A stretch of 64,000 nucleotides of DNA from Siphonodentalium dalli. Taxonomy: Eukaryota > Mollusca > Scaphopoda > Gadilida > Siphonodentaliidae. Made by a program: the position numbers and the translations under genes. The DNA lies in assembly GCA_032622095.1 (NCBI GenBank), contig CP136066.1, positions 98,229,319 to 98,293,318 on the forward strand, in the 5' to 3' direction. Position 1 is the stretch's first letter. Each line of letters begins with the position of its first letter. This document shows, piece by piece, positions 13,074 to 22,944 of this stretch. Below the pieces are notes generated by a model. The model had not been told where the DNA came from and did not search any database. It was given only the letters and a program-made list of their open reading frames with translations.

Positions 13074-13252
13074 TTAATTCATAGCATGGTATACTGAACA
13101 CATCTATGTAAAAGCAACGTGTCAATGTTCCAGTTGGATCGATAGATGGCCAGTTCGATAAGAAATGAGAATATGACCATGTTTGAGCATCAATACATAT
13201 CAAACTCAGTGTTTTCATTTTTATTTCGGTTCCTCAAATTATACCAAATCAA

Positions 13253-13680
13253 ATAATAAAGTGAACGCTTAACTCCCATGTCAGACATAATCATATCGTA
13301 TAACTCCCATGTCAGACATAATCATATCGTATAACAGGTTGTGAGAGTGCTTTGCTACGAGTTATACTTACAGATCCCCATATCAGAATCCCCCTCAAAA
13401 AGGTAAGCGCTCTTGATTTAAAAAAGCGTGTTTGGGTCATTACTTCACTTATAACATTCTTCATTTCTTCATTTTGAAATGAAAACTGTTATGAATTAAT
13501 GACACAAACACGATTTTTAAAATGAAGAGCGTTTACCTTCTCGAGGAGGTGCTGATATTGAGATATGTAAGTATAACTCGTAGCAAAGCACTCTCACAAC
13601 CTGTTATACGATATGATTATCACAACCTGTTATACGATATGATTATGTCTGACATGAGTTAAGCGTTCATTTTTATTATT
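13253..13680. repeat. Foldback element with internal arm duplications
   Basis: The left arm (about 13253-13450) and right arm (about 13490-13680) are imperfect inverse copies meeting at a short centre. In the left arm a segment around taactcccatgtcagacata is doubled. In the right arm a different segment around cacaacctgttatacgatat is doubled. No coding sequence is present. Confidence 0.8.
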
Positions 13681-13748
13681 TTATTAGGCCTAACACAGGG
13701 AAACCTAATAAAATGAAAATACTGCGTTTGATACTTATTGATGGTTAA

Positions 13749-14185
13749 AGGTACTCAATCCGAATTAACGCTCGCAAATTACTATTTCCTTGGCTTCGGG
13801 GGTAAAAAATATTTGATTCAAGTCGAGGAACCCACCCATTAAAGCTCAGAGTGATCATATATTGATGTTTGAAATCTATTATTTTAATTGTTTAAGTGGC
13901 ACAGTAAACAGTCGACAAGAAGAATTTATCTGACCAAATTGCGGATGAAGATGGATAACTCTAAAATCAAGTGGGTTTTTTTGTGTCAGACATTTGACAA
14001 ACCGGCAAAATTTCGTTGAACAAAATGTTGATAAATAACAGGTTTTGGGCAATTTTATACTACAATTGACTGTGGTTAGCACTATTTTTCGGCAACTAAT
14101 CGATTCTGATAACTGAAGCAGCATTTAAGAAATGTTGTTGTTTTAGGAATCTGATGATATGGGGAACATCGGATCGGATTTACCT
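13749..14185 (-). mobile_element. TTAA-flanked miniature transposon, family E
   Basis: TTAA at 13745-13748 and 14186-14189 flanks a 437-bp element with ends AGGTACTCAATCCG and AGGTAAATCCGATCCG (reading inward). A related copy on the other strand lies at 34248-35494, split by a SINE cluster. Fragments of its end also occur near 27773-27835 and 27970-28037. No protein is encoded. Confidence 0.75.
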
Positions 14186-14189
14186 TTAA

Positions 14190-14812
14190 ACATGGTTCTG
14201 TTCTCATGTATTATCGAACTGGCCTTCTATCGATTGGACTGGCACATTAACACGTTGCTTTTACTTTAGGGACTCTCAATATAAAATGTTGTGAATTAAA
14301 CACAAGCATATGTGTCGAATATCACTGGGTAACTATATCTTAGCTTGACAAATACATGTGGTGATTTGTTGACAATACAAGCTTGGTAAATTTTGCATCG
14401 TATACCTTCAAATGATCGTGGTGTAATTTTACATTTGTCCTTATTTAGAACTGTTAGTGCAGCTATGCTAAATTTGTGAATAAATGAGAAAATATGTAAG
14501 ATGATTACACTATGGGTAGATGGGCTTTTCAAGTAAACATAAATTTCGAACGTGGAATTCATGTCCAATGTGCATTGAATCAAGTAATCCCAGTGACTGT
14601 CCTGACTAGCGCTTTGTGGTAATGATTTAATTCTTTTGATGCACGCCCAGAGTGACCATTCCATTACAATAAGACTGGAATAATACTGCATTTAAAACAG
14701 TTTACAACTGTTTTAGGAATGCTTTAGGAATTACTATGCATTTGCGAAATACTCTTAGCAACATAGTGACACTGGTATAATCGGTTAAGTAAATATGTTT
14801 GTATATATATGA
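14190..14812. other. No gene recognised, upstream of a secreted-protein gene
   Basis: AT-rich intergenic stretch. A 131-codon - strand open frame (14296-14691) has no recognisable motif and I do not call it. The right end is the presumed promoter region of the gene starting at 14908. Confidence 0.4.
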
Positions 14813-14850
14813 AAATCATATATATATCGGATCATTTTATGTGGACTGGC
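14813..14850 (+). promoter_or_regulatory. Candidate TATA region for the EGF gene
   Basis: A tatatatat run (14815-14826) lies about 85 nt upstream of the ATG at 14908. A start site some 30 nt downstream of it would give a 5' UTR of roughly 60 nt. In an AT-rich genome such runs are common, so this is suggestive only. An alternative is an acceptor at tttgcag (14876-14882) with a non-coding first exon upstream. Confidence 0.25.
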
Positions 14851-14907
14851 TGTCTGCACGTGTCATACATCGTCATTTTGCAGATTCGAGAATAACGTGC
14901 TGACAAG

Positions 14908-14997
14908 ATGCTGAAACTTTTTGCTGCTGCTTTGGTCGCTGTCGTACTTTGCCAGCTTGTGCTAGCTGAAGAAACATCCGAGCGTAGTGTTAGAACT
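14908..14997 (+). CDS. Exon 1, signal peptide of a secreted EGF-like protein
   Basis: The 30 codons start MLKLFAAALVAVVLCQLVLA, a textbook secretion signal: Lys3, then a continuous hydrophobic core, with a small-residue cleavage site after Val-Leu-Ala. It is followed by acidic EETSERSVRT. The exon ends in phase 0 at a consensus donor (act|gtgagta). The next plausible coding pieces on the same strand are a 28-nt exon at 37111 and an EGF exon at 58635; their phases (0 in/1 out, then 1 in/1 out) join without a stop. The product should be a secreted or cell-surface protein with EGF repeats. The length of the first intron, about 22 kb, is explained by the mobile DNA in it. Confidence 0.65.
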
Positions 14998-15000
14998 GTG

Positions 15001-15826
15001 AGTACATATAGTAATTCATTGAGCTCGTAGTATGGTCGTTGAAGTAAAAATTTGGGGTGAACATAGAACAAATTTGTAATAAGGCGATTTTGGGTTAACA
15101 TCATGCAAAGATATCCACAGAAAAACATCCAAAATGCGCTAAAATCTACTTTGGTATCCAATCCAAGTCTGTTTTTAAATATCTTTAAAGGTACACAGAT
15201 CACTACGACAGATCAATCTGAATGATTTATCGGTCACTGCACTGTTAAGCCCAATGATTTACGTCTTTACTGTTCGTTTTTTCTACTTAGAATACATTCG
15301 GGCCAAAACAGATATAATTTGGGGCATGCAACATATGCAGTAATGTTTCGCCACATAGTATGGGGTAGTTTCATTCATCATTATTAATTATTGAACGTAA
15401 CCATGAAATTGAAGTTCATGCGGTATATATACATAATATTGCATACACTTATTTCGCAATGCTTATTATACTATACTAAAACATTCATATCTTCAATAGC
15501 TTTTCATCCCATCTCACCAGATCAACGAGACGGCACACCATGCATGTTATGCGGAATTCAATTTCATGCTGACACCACACCGGATTTTTAGTAGACACTT
15601 TTGTTAAAATTACTCACTTCAGTCGGCGCTTTTTTGGAATATGCTTCCACATAATTCACAATATTCGTTTTCAGTATCTTGCTGAAAATGTCTTAGCAAT
15701 ACGACCCACGTATGTCTGTTAAATATCAGGTAATTATCGTTTAATCCATTCATGACAGGAGCTGCGCTGGTGCAGCACTAAAGTCCATGTGCACTTTTGC
15801 ATTCTATAATATATGCGAGTATCCAA
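15001..15826. other. Intron sequence, no feature
   Basis: First part of the presumed intron after exon 1. I see AT-rich unique sequence without recognisable coding or repeated structure. Confidence 0.4.
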
Positions 15827-16013
15827 TTTTGCGAAAACACTGCCAATGCATTCTCTTATATATGTGAGTCTCCCCTAGGAGCCTCGCATATATAAGATAA
15901 TCCATTGGATTTCAAGCTCAATGTAAATATTGTTATAGGACAATGCATTCGCTTATATATGAGAGGCTTCCCAGGGGGTATATAAGAGAATAATTGGCAG
16001 TGTTTTCGCAAAA
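15827..16013. mobile_element. Miniature element related to the hairpin family
   Basis: The ends are TTTTGCGAAAACACTGCCAAT-like and their inverse (15827-15847, 15993-16013). Between them are two degraded palindromes built on caatgcattctcttatatat, the hairpin core also present in the elements at 12712, 31249 and 33207, but with different outer termini. It looks like a related family or a hairpin captured by other ends. Confidence 0.65.
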
Positions 16014-16031
16014 TTTCAGGAAGCTCCAGTC

Positions 16032-16247
16032 ATGGAAGGGCTAATTTGTTATTTTAGCGTTGTCACTCAACGCGATGATACGGTTGCAGACCGTAGTACC
16101 TCTCGTGATTTATTTGACGATGGTGATATTGAACGTCAATATCGGGCAGTTTGTTTGAGAGTGAACACTTTAATGAGGAGGTTTTTTAAATGCTCACAGC
16201 AGGTGAACTCGTTCCTCTTTCAACGATACATCACCCTACATGTATAA
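16032..16247 (+). pseudogene. Fragment of a non-LTR reverse transcriptase
   Basis: A 71-codon open frame contains DDGDIERQYRAVCLRVNTLM followed by RRFFKCSQQVNSFLFQRYIT. This resembles the segment after the catalytic palm of CR1/L2-type LINE reverse transcriptases, where a D-I-x-R-Q-x-R-x-L-Y-x-R-x-N-x-L block precedes an FxxCSxxVKxxLF block. Both ends are truncated; nothing LINE-like was recognised in the 66 bp between this frame and the element at 16314. It is a dead fragment, not a host gene. Confidence 0.55.
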
Positions 16248-17789
16248 CCATTGTATATGTAAAGTGTGTGTAGAAAATTCAGATTTATTTGAAATTTTAG
16301 CATTTACAAATATTAGTGCAGCGGCCAAATCGAAAAAGAGCTCTAGTTTTCGAGATACCCCTACCCACGGTAGAACAAGTTAAAACTAACTTTTTTTAAA
16401 GGAGAAATATATACTCTTTACGAAAATGATAGTGAAAAATAACGGAATTGGTGGTGGCTTTTCTCAAATCGACGATGAACGATACCCACCAGTGACATTT
16501 CCCAGAAATTAACGATTTTGGTAAAGTGAGCACCGCGGCTATGTCCTAAGTTATTTGCCCACATTGTTGGTGTTAAAATGCTACAGCATACCATATGTGT
16601 ACCTGATATGCAAGAAGTGTTGATTAATTTGGATTTTCGTGCCATTTGAAGCCGAAACATTTTTTTTAAATCACTCTTTTTCAAAAAAATTATATATTTC
16701 GAACATTATCATTCAAACGTATATTGCAATAATATTGAAATATTTAGGTCATATGGTGTAGTAGTTATCAGTCAAACATATGAAGAAAGAAGTATTATGA
16801 ACGGTTTGCGAGATATTGGATTTTAGCTTCCCCTCCCCCAAACACGTTTTTGGTCGAAAAAAATACATATTTTTGATAATGTCATTACAAACATTTTTGA
16901 ATTGATCTGAGTGGGACCCAATATGAATATTGTACTGAAAGTGTTGTCCAGAGATGACGTGCAATCGATTACAGATGTGTTCAGGCTTTCAAACCCCTAG
17001 TTACAACAACAACAATTATTTTATTGATAACAATTCATTTTGCATGCATTAACATCGATGTTAAGTACTAAAACCTTTGTTATAAACAACGTGACAAACT
17101 ATATAACATATGGCTCAGTAGTTATCTGGATAACACAAGTAGAAAAAGTTTGACAAAAATTGAAAAATAACAGAATCCAGTGACTTTTTCCAGAAATTAA
17201 CGATTTTGTTAAAGCGAGCCCTGTGGCTATGTCCTAGCCTATTTGCCCATATTGTTGGGGTTAAAATTACTACATCATACCATACTTCTCCCTGATATGG
17301 AAAAAAAGTGTTGGTTCATTTAGATTTTCCTGCCATTTGGAGCCAAATTATTTATTTTTTGCTGAAAAATCGCACTTTTTCACAAAAATATTATTTTTCG
17401 AACATTATCATTAGAATGGATATTGTTATAATGCCCAAATATTTAATTCTTATAGTGATGCAGTTATCTGCCAAGCATGTGCAGAAAGAAGTTAACAGAA
17501 ATTAAGAACAATTTGCGAAGTAATTGATTTTAGCTACACCTCGCCCAAACACGTTTTTGGTCGAAAAATTACATAATTTTGTTCAGAACTTTACCAAATT
17601 TTCCAATTAATCGTACTGGGACCCAACATAATTCTTTTGCTGAAAATTGAGCCCGGGGACATTGCTTAAGTGATTAAAGACGTGTTCAGGCTTCCAGACA
17701 CCAAATTACAACAACAACGCATTTTATTTGCTATTACATACAATAAATGTCGCATATCAATCAACCAATCAATAGTTTATTCTCAAAAA

Positions 17790-18145
17790 ACCAATAATGG
17801 TATACAGAGATTACAATCATTGGATAGCTGGAGAACCCAGCATGTCCGACGTATAGATGAACAAGTACTCCATTCGATTTTAAGATTGAAATGCAGTAGT
17901 TTGAATTATGGCCAATTGAGTAATCACATTAAAACGTCCCCTCTCTGTCATTGTGGCAAATAGAAAAAGCATACCATTACTTTTTGGAATACATTGGTCC
18001 TAAGACTGAACTTCTATACGCCATACTGAATGTAATTTTTATCAGAAATATTCTTTTTATGTACAGCAACTCAGTCAGCGCGAAAATATTTAAAATAGTT
18101 GACGGGGTTCAGACATTTATCTCGAAAACAAAGCGATTTCCATAA
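17790..18145 (+). pseudogene. 3' tail of a non-LTR retrotransposon
   Basis: The frame ending at 17962 reads HSILRLKCSSLNYGQLSNHI followed by KTSPLCHCGK, the conserved block with a CxC zinc-ligand motif near the C-terminus of several LINE polymerases. A frameshift near 17955 moves the continuation (AYHYFLEYI, later IVDGVQTFISKTKRF) into another frame. The fragment at 32890-33160 is the same domain from a related element. The tail sits inside the 6.1-kb element. Confidence 0.6.
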
Positions 18146-18469
18146 TGCTGCCATTTGTTAAAACTTCGTGAAAAGCATTGAAACACTGCTGAGCGCGAAA
18201 TTTACCACCTCCAGATCGTCTGCAATCTCACGGCCACGGGCGTATCAATGACGAAAACAACATTATCTGTGTAGCATTGCGTCCAATCAGCTCCAACGAA
18301 ACTATGTGTATATCATTATATCCAATCAGTTCCAACTGGATTACATGCTAATTTTCCCCATACAATCTCCCTCCCGATAAATTGTTTACCTCCGGAAAGA
18401 ACTATCACATACTTATATATCGCATAGTTTCGGCCACAATATATGTTGATATTGAATTCATAATCCCTT

Positions 18470-21235
18470 CAGTACATGATGTGTTCACGACCTCAAATAG
18501 GGTAAGGGTACATACAACAGTGAACATTTGCCAGCCGCTTGTTGTGGAGTGCCACATGATGCAGAATTTAGGGAACCAACACATATGTATATTCTGATAA
18601 AAACTAACCTTTGGTCAAGCCCTCAATTATTATTGGGGTCATATCATTTCACCACGTGGTGTCTTCCAAGACTTCAAATAAAGTAGGGGTCCGCAAAATT
18701 TTGCCTTTCTAATTTTCCAGTCACTTTTCGTTAAGTGCTCATTCTTTCAGAACCCAAATCCATCTATTTACATTGTTTACGTCCTTGTACAATTAACTCG
18801 CCATTGTCCATACACGAAGTCAATGATGATATCGTTCCAATCCGTGGTGTGTTCTAGTCTTCAAATTGGAAAGGGGGTAATACAAACATTGAAAAATCGC
18901 ATTATTTATTTTTTAGTCATTTTTTGTAAAGTGTCCCTGACTGTCGGGTATTAACCCATTTCTTTATAGAATAGCCATTTGTTCATATCGTCGTTCGACC
19001 TTGAGGTCACATTTATTCAGTTCGTGGTAGGTTCAATGGTTTACATGGGGTAGGGGTCCCTTAGAATTCGCCTTCATCGTTTGCCATCTGCTTTGTGTAA
19101 GGTGCCACGGTGTTCTCGTGAACGTCGGGCTCGCGAGACCATTGTCATTCGGCCACAATATCGGGTAATATGGATAGTGTATGCCTTGAGCTAGTGTTGT
19201 GTTCAAGACTTCAGATAGGGATGGAGTCCCCTGAGAGTAAAATTTAGCCCTTTCATTTGCTGACCATTTGTTGTAAAGTGCCATAGGCTACCGGTAACCA
19301 TCTCATCCATAACAGATTCGTAGTGCCAGATAATAATCCCATTTGTCCCCAACTTCAGTTAACATTGAGAGCATATCATTTTATTGAGACTTCAAGTTGG
19401 ATAGTGGGTCCTCAAGACATAGAAAATTCGCCTTCTTGTTTGCCAGCCGCTTTTTGTAAAGTGTTCCAGGATTTCGAAGGAACCAAATCACCCATATATC
19501 AATTAATAATTCCATGACAGCAATATCTTTCGATCACACACTCAGCTAAGTATGAGCGAATATAACTTCATTTCATGCTCTGGTCAAGATATTAAATGGG
19601 TTAATGGGGTCCCCCCTAAACAGTGAGTATTCGCCTTTCTCTTTCATCAACAACTTTTTGTAAAGTGACCCAGACATTCAAGACCCTAGTATACTATACT
19701 CTTTATATAGCGTCCATTTCTCTACACACGCAGTTAATAATGGGAGCACATCCTTTCGGTTCATTGTGTGTCCCAAGACTGCAAATGGGGTAGTGTGGCC
19801 TAACACATTACATTTCGTATTGGCCAGCCGCCTTTTGTAAAGTGTTCCAGGATTTCGAGAACAAAACCACCCATACAAATTGTAAATAATACATGAGAGC
19901 ATATATATTCAGTTCAGTGTGTGCTAAATAGTTTAGAAAGGTTATGGGTACCCAAAACAGGAGATTTCGCCTTCTCTTTGCCAGCCACTTTTTGTAAAAT
20001 GCCCCAGACATTGGGAAGCCAGCCAACCCACAGGGGCCCCCGGTGGTCCAGTCGGTAGAGTGCCAGGTGGATTACGCCGTCACAGGCTGTCCAGCGCTGA
20101 CGAAGCTGGTTCGAACCCCGTCATAGGGAGGGTGACCGGAATCGTGTATCTGGGCAAGTTTGTCAATTGCTTTCCGGGGGTCGGTGGTTTCTACACGCAG
20201 TGGAACGATTTCCCGGTAAAATTAAGCCTCTGCGTGGTCTTTCCTCCACCCGTAAAATTGACAACGTGTGTGGCCTAGCGGCTAGAACGACGATAAACCC
20301 TAATAAACAAACAAACAGCCAACCCACACATCGTGCAATGAAGAAGTATATTTCCTGAATTACATACCATTTGTCCACACCCCAGTTAATATTGAGAACA
20401 TGTCCATCCATTAGTGTGTTTAAGACTTTAAATGGGGTAGGGTGCTCAAAGAAAATATTCAGCTTTGGTTTTTGCCAGCCGCCTTTTGTAAAGTACCCTA
20501 GGATTTTGGGAAAAAAACTACCCATATAACATGTATATTCCCTGATAGCACTACCTTTCGTTCACACTGTGATTTAATAATAAATGCATGAATATTCAAC
20601 GCATGGTGTGTTCAAGAGTTTAAATGGGCATATAAAGGGGTCACACAAAACAAAAAATATTCGCCTTTGGAGTTTGCCATCCGATTTTCGTAAAGACAGT
20701 GCTAAAGGCTTTCGGGGTCCAACCAACCCATCCATCAACACCATGTATGAGTCCCGATATTACTATTTTTGCCCACATCCTCAGTTAATATTTACAGATA
20801 TCATTTCAGTTCGTGAGTTGTTCAACTTAAACACTTCAATTGTGTAGGGGGCCTAAACAGCAAATTCGTCTTTCTTATTTATCAGCCACTTTCTGTAAAG
20901 CGACACATGACCAACCCATCCATACAAATTATGTATTCTCTTATAGGACTACACTCGGTTAATGTAGAGAATTAGAGATCATATAGCTTAATTTCTTATT
21001 GCGTTGAAGTCTTTAAATGTGGTAGAGTGTTCATGAAAAATATAGCAAATTCGCCCTTCGTATTTGCCAAGCAAAGTGCCACACTCTTTCGGGAACAAAC
21101 CCATCCATAAACATTGTATATTTTCTTATGTAATTGTCCTTTATAATTACATGATTCTTAATACTGAGATCGTATTTTGTTCAGTTCGCGGTGTGTTCAG
21201 GACGTCTATTAGGACGGGGAACAACAATGATTTTG
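18470..21235. repeat. Diverged satellite, about 14 units of about 185 bp
   Basis: Units share gtgtgttcaagacttcaaat, then ggggtaggggtcc, attcgcctttctctttgcca and gccgctttttgtaaagtg. The anchor (g/t)tgttcaagacttcaaa recurs near 18481, 18661, 18848, 19028, 19197, 19383, 19568, 19766, 19920, 20416, 20606, 20813, 21000 and 21187. The only long gap contains a 283-bp SINE. Units are strongly diverged, so the array is old. Short open frames in it are by-products of the repeat. Confidence 0.85.
20033..20315 (+). mobile_element. tRNA-derived SINE with 13-bp target-site duplication
   Basis: The 5' head has a tRNA-like A box (tggtccagtcggtagag) and a perfect B box (GGTTCGAACCCC at about 20109-20120), the internal RNA polymerase III promoter. 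The body contains gtggtctttcctccacc, resembling the central domain of invertebrate SINEs, and the tail ends taataaacaaacaaa. It is flanked by cagccaacccaca on both sides (20020-20032 and 20316-20328), a perfect 13-bp duplication made by LINE-assisted insertion into the satellite. Confidence 0.9.
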
Positions 21236-22446
21236 TTCTGCATGATTATGTTAGTCTATATTTTTTGTCGTTTAGAACAAATACTTCAGTTGCTCAAAGT
21301 CGATATATGTTAATATAAAATTACATGTCATAAATAAAATAGTGTGTTGTTTTTGTTGTAACTGGGGGTTTAATTTGAAATCAGAGGTCATCTAAAACCA
21401 GGCTCGCGGTGTCCACGGATCAGGTTTTCATCACACGAATAATGATTAGATGCTCATTAGAATAATTTAGAATGGTTTGTCTTGTTATCATAAATATGTA
21501 GTTTTTCTACCAAATCGCGTCCGGGGGAGCGGTACCTAATTCCAATATCTTGAAAACCGTTGACAATTTCCGTCAAATTCTGTCTACTTGTGATGTCCAG
21601 ATAACTACTGAGCCATATGAATTATATAGCTGGTCACGTATTGTTTATAACAAAGGTTTTAGTACTTAACATCGATGTTAATGCATGCAAATTTAAATGT
21701 TATCAATAAAATAATTGTTGTTTTTGTAACTGGGGGGTCTGAAAGCCTGAACACATCTGTAATCGATTACACGGCATCTCCGAACAACACTTTCAGTACA
21801 AGATTCATATTGGGCCCATTCAGATCAATTCGGAAATGTTTGTAATGTTATTATCAAAAATATGTATTTTTTTCAACCAATAACGTGTTTGGGGAGGGGT
21901 AGTAAAATCCAATATCTCGCAAACCGTTCAAAACTTTTGTTAACTTCTTCCTTCATATGATTGACTGATAACTACTACACAATATGGACTAAATATTTCA
22001 ATATTATTGCAATATCCGTTTGAATGATAATGTTCGAAAAATAGAATTGTTTTGAAAAAGAGCGATTTTTCAACAAGAAATAAATGTTTCGACTCCAAAT
22101 GGCACGAAAATCAAAATTAACCAACACTTTTTGCATATCAGGTACAGGTATGGTATGCTGTAGTCATTTTAACGCCTACATTGTGGGCTAATAAGTGAGG
22201 ACATAGCCACAGGGCTCACTTTACCAAAATCGTTAATTTCTGGGAAAAGTCACTGGTGGGTATCGTTCATCGTCGATTTGAGAATAACCACCACCAATTC
22301 CGTTATTTTTCACTATCATTTTCGTCTACAGTATATATTTCTCCTTCAAAAAAAGTTGGCTTTAAATTGTTCTACCGTGGGTAGGGGTACCCGACCACTT
22401 TTGGCGTTTGGCCGCTGTACTATATGGACTTCTTAGTCTGAAATAA

Positions 22447-22483
22447 AGTATTATATATATATATATATAAATATATATATAGC
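22447..22483. repeat. (TA)n microsatellite
   Basis: Imperfect TA dinucleotide run just right of the 6.1-kb element. The same flank next to (TA)n occurs at 30036-30362. Confidence 0.85.
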
Positions 22484-22640
22484 TAACAACACTAACGACC
22501 TTAGGGAGACTGTTGAAATAATCCGACCTTAGGGAGACATCTCGATATATCATTTTCTATGCATTTTCATAGCTTCTGTGTGTGGTGAGAGCATTTGGTA
22601 TTAATCGAAAAACCATCAATTATGTCATTTGTGATGACTA
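22484..22640 (-). repeat. Inverted partial copy of the 1-kb array unit
   Basis: The motifs cgaccttagggagac, atatcattttc and gagagcatttggtattaa are the reverse complement of sequences present in every unit of the array at 22945-26385, so this piece points the opposite way. Confidence 0.75.
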
Positions 22641-22668
22641 TTATAATATTTAAAAATATATACCAAGT

Positions 22669-22775
22669 GTCCCCCTAATACCGTCTCCCTAATGTTTGGT
22701 CATTTTACATACAACATGAACCATATTAGGGGGACATATACAATAAATACCACTACATGCGGTATTAGGGGGACA
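22669..22775. mobile_element. Small element with TGTCCCCCTAATACC inverted ends
   Basis: Perfect 15-bp terminal inverted repeats (22669-22683 and 22761-22775) bound a 107-bp segment, with a further internal copy of the motif near 22724-22738 (tattagggggaca). No coding sequence. Confidence 0.7.
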
Positions 22776-22944
22776 CATATTAAAAATCAAAGTTATGGAG
22801 ATACATAATATGTACTTTATATTTTGAAGCCATATTCTTGCAATAGTCTTACGAAATGACTAGATATAATTTAAGATACTAGCATACGCGAGATATTTAA
22901 CCCTCAATACACGAATGCGGGACCTGGTTTAATCTTTGTAAAAC

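Larger units (their letters stand above)
16314..22422. mobile_element. 6.1-kb terminal-inverted-repeat transposon with satellite cargo
   Basis: The termini TAGTGCAGCGGCCAAA (left) and TAGTACAGCGGCCAAA (reverse complement of the right end) match at 15 of 16 bases. Each is followed by longer, diverged inverted arms that share gatacccctacccacggtagaac, the aacggaattggtggtgg block and ccagaaattaacgattttg. The left arm holds the arm sequence twice in tandem (about 16420-17040 and 17150-17760). TAT flanks both ends (16311-16313, 22423-22425). An uninterrupted copy of the joined flanks exists in reverse at about 30320-30362, so the insertion boundaries are well supported. No transposase was recognised. 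The centre carries a LINE tail, a 185-bp satellite and a SINE. The superfamily is undetermined; a 3-bp duplication would suit PIF/Harbinger-like or CACTA-like transposases. Confidence 0.8.

Noticed and set aside
14296-14691. 131-codon - strand open frame
   Set aside because: No recognisable motif, antisense to the presumed promoter side of the EGF gene, and within the length expected by chance in this amount of sequence.
14832-15203. 123-codon - strand open frame
   Set aside because: Antisense shadow of the signal-peptide exon, whose hydrophobic codons and splice donor on the + strand are far more convincing.
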